DNA from: HLUCCA09 sp039189975
GTDB lineage: Bacteria > Pseudomonadota > Alphaproteobacteria > Rhodobacterales > Rhodobacteraceae
Length of the DNA: 14,090 nucleotides
Assembly (NCBI GenBank): GCA_039189975.1
Contig: JBCCYI010000119.1
Span: forward strand, 1 to 14,090
Reading direction: 5' to 3'
Shown here: positions 13,767-14,090 of the stretch, piece by piece
Layout of the letters: the number at the start of each line of letters is the position of its first letter
Position numbering within the stretch: the first letter of the stretch is position 1
Program-made: the position numbers and the translations under genes
The notes under the pieces: generated by a model
Databases searched by the model: none
Seen by the model: the letters and a program-made list of their open reading frames with translations, nothing else
What the model was told of the DNA's origin: nothing

Positions 13767-14090
13767 GCGCGGCCCCCTTGCGGCGGTGCTTCTTGTCCTC
13801 CTCCGGCATCTGCCCGGGATCGGCGTCCCAAACCAGGCGCTGCGCCCCGCTCAGGCAGGAAAACCGTTTGCCCCGCATTCGGCCGATCAGCGTCATGTCG
13901 AGCTTCTGGGCCAGATCCACGCCCCACGCGGTGAAACCCGAGCGCGACACCAGCGCCGGGATGCCCATCTGCGCTGTCTTGAGCACCATCTCCGAAGTCA
14001 GGCGACCGGTGGTGTAGAGGAGCTTGTCCTCCGCCCCCACCCCATTGAGAAACATCCAGCCCGCGATTTTGTCGACCGCGTTGTGCCGCC
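13759..14090 (-). CDS. fdhD: Formate dehydrogenase accessory sulfurtransferase FdhD, C-terminal part, gene runs off right edge
   Basis: The last 110 complete codons are visible, continuous through the right edge beginning RHNAVDKIAGWMF. FdhD moves sulfur from a cysteine desulfurase to the bis-MGD centre and is required for FDH activity. Family landmarks: GRHNAVDK, TTGRLTSEMVLKTAQMGIPALVSRSGFT and DMTLIGRMRGKRF. The N-terminal CxxC loop that handles sulfur lies outside the window. After the conserved part the protein ends with a charged tail (PEEDKKHRRKGAARV). It is upstream of mobA and overlaps it by 8 bases, so sulfur loading, MGD synthesis and metal supply share one transcript. Confidence 0.92.
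   Translation of the reverse strand, partial: RHNAVDKIAGWMFLNGVGAEDKLLYTTGRLTSEMVLKTAQMGIPALVSRSGFTAWGVDLAQKLDMTLIGRMRGKRFSCLSGAQRLVWDADPGQMPEEDKKHRRKGAARV

Noticed and set aside
1..14090. CRISPR arrays, tRNA/rRNA genes, transposases, attachment sites or prophage genes
   Set aside because: No regularly spaced repeats, no tRNA-like cloverleaf or rRNA sequence and no integrase or transposase-like protein could be found by reading both strands.

Overview
The window looks like chromosomal DNA of an alphaproteobacterium, most likely Rhodobacteraceae/Roseobacteraceae. It is GC-rich and densely packed, with many 4-base ATGA start/stop overlaps. The protein variants are alphaproteobacterial, and the long non-coding stretch at 8663-9057 carries a G/C-rich palindrome plus an ATATTTGGGG-type tail that I recall as common between genes in that family. 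Nearly every gene belongs to one theme: making, loading with metal, exporting and serving a periplasmic or membrane-facing formate dehydrogenase (FDH) of the molybdo/tungsto-bis-MGD type.

Layout. (1) Positions 1-2977, minus strand, read right to left: DUF3305 protein, DUF3306 protein, TorD-like chaperone, a 63-residue Tat-signal mini-protein, then the N-terminal 248 codons of the FDH catalytic subunit (Tat signal, [4Fe-4S] motif, Cys rather than Sec at the metal-ligand position). The gene runs off the left edge. (2) 3219-5210, plus strand, divergent from the FDH operon: a 663-residue poly-ferredoxin with four [4Fe-4S] motifs. (3) 5204-6037, minus strand: an exported fusion of a shrunken TupA-like periplasmic-binding domain with a c-type cytochrome domain. 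(4) 6157-8662, plus strand, a tight four-gene operon: DUF6494 protein, Mrp/ApbC Fe-S carrier, a biotin/lipoate-ligase-fold protein with DUF4444 that appears to lack catalytic residues, and a DUF6505 protein. (5) 8663-9057: non-coding convergent region with inverted repeats. (6) 9058-14090, minus strand, one long operon read right to left: fdhD (partial), mobA, mobB, moeA, tupB, tupC, tupA.

How the genes fit together. TupABC imports tungstate. MoeA inserts the metal, MobA (with MobB) makes the bis-guanine-dinucleotide cofactor, and FdhD delivers the sulfur needed for FDH activity. TorD-like and Tat-linked proteins would hold and export the folded catalytic subunit. Mrp would feed Fe-S clusters, and the poly-ferredoxin and cytochrome fusion are candidate electron-transfer partners. 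The tungstate transporter sharing an operon with the cofactor genes suggests that this FDH uses tungsten. That is an inference, since sequence alone cannot tell W from Mo.

The least explained parts are the TupA-remnant/cytochrome fusion, the apparently non-catalytic ligase-fold protein with its DUF6494/DUF6505 partners, and a nested inverted repeat in the leader of the poly-ferredoxin gene.
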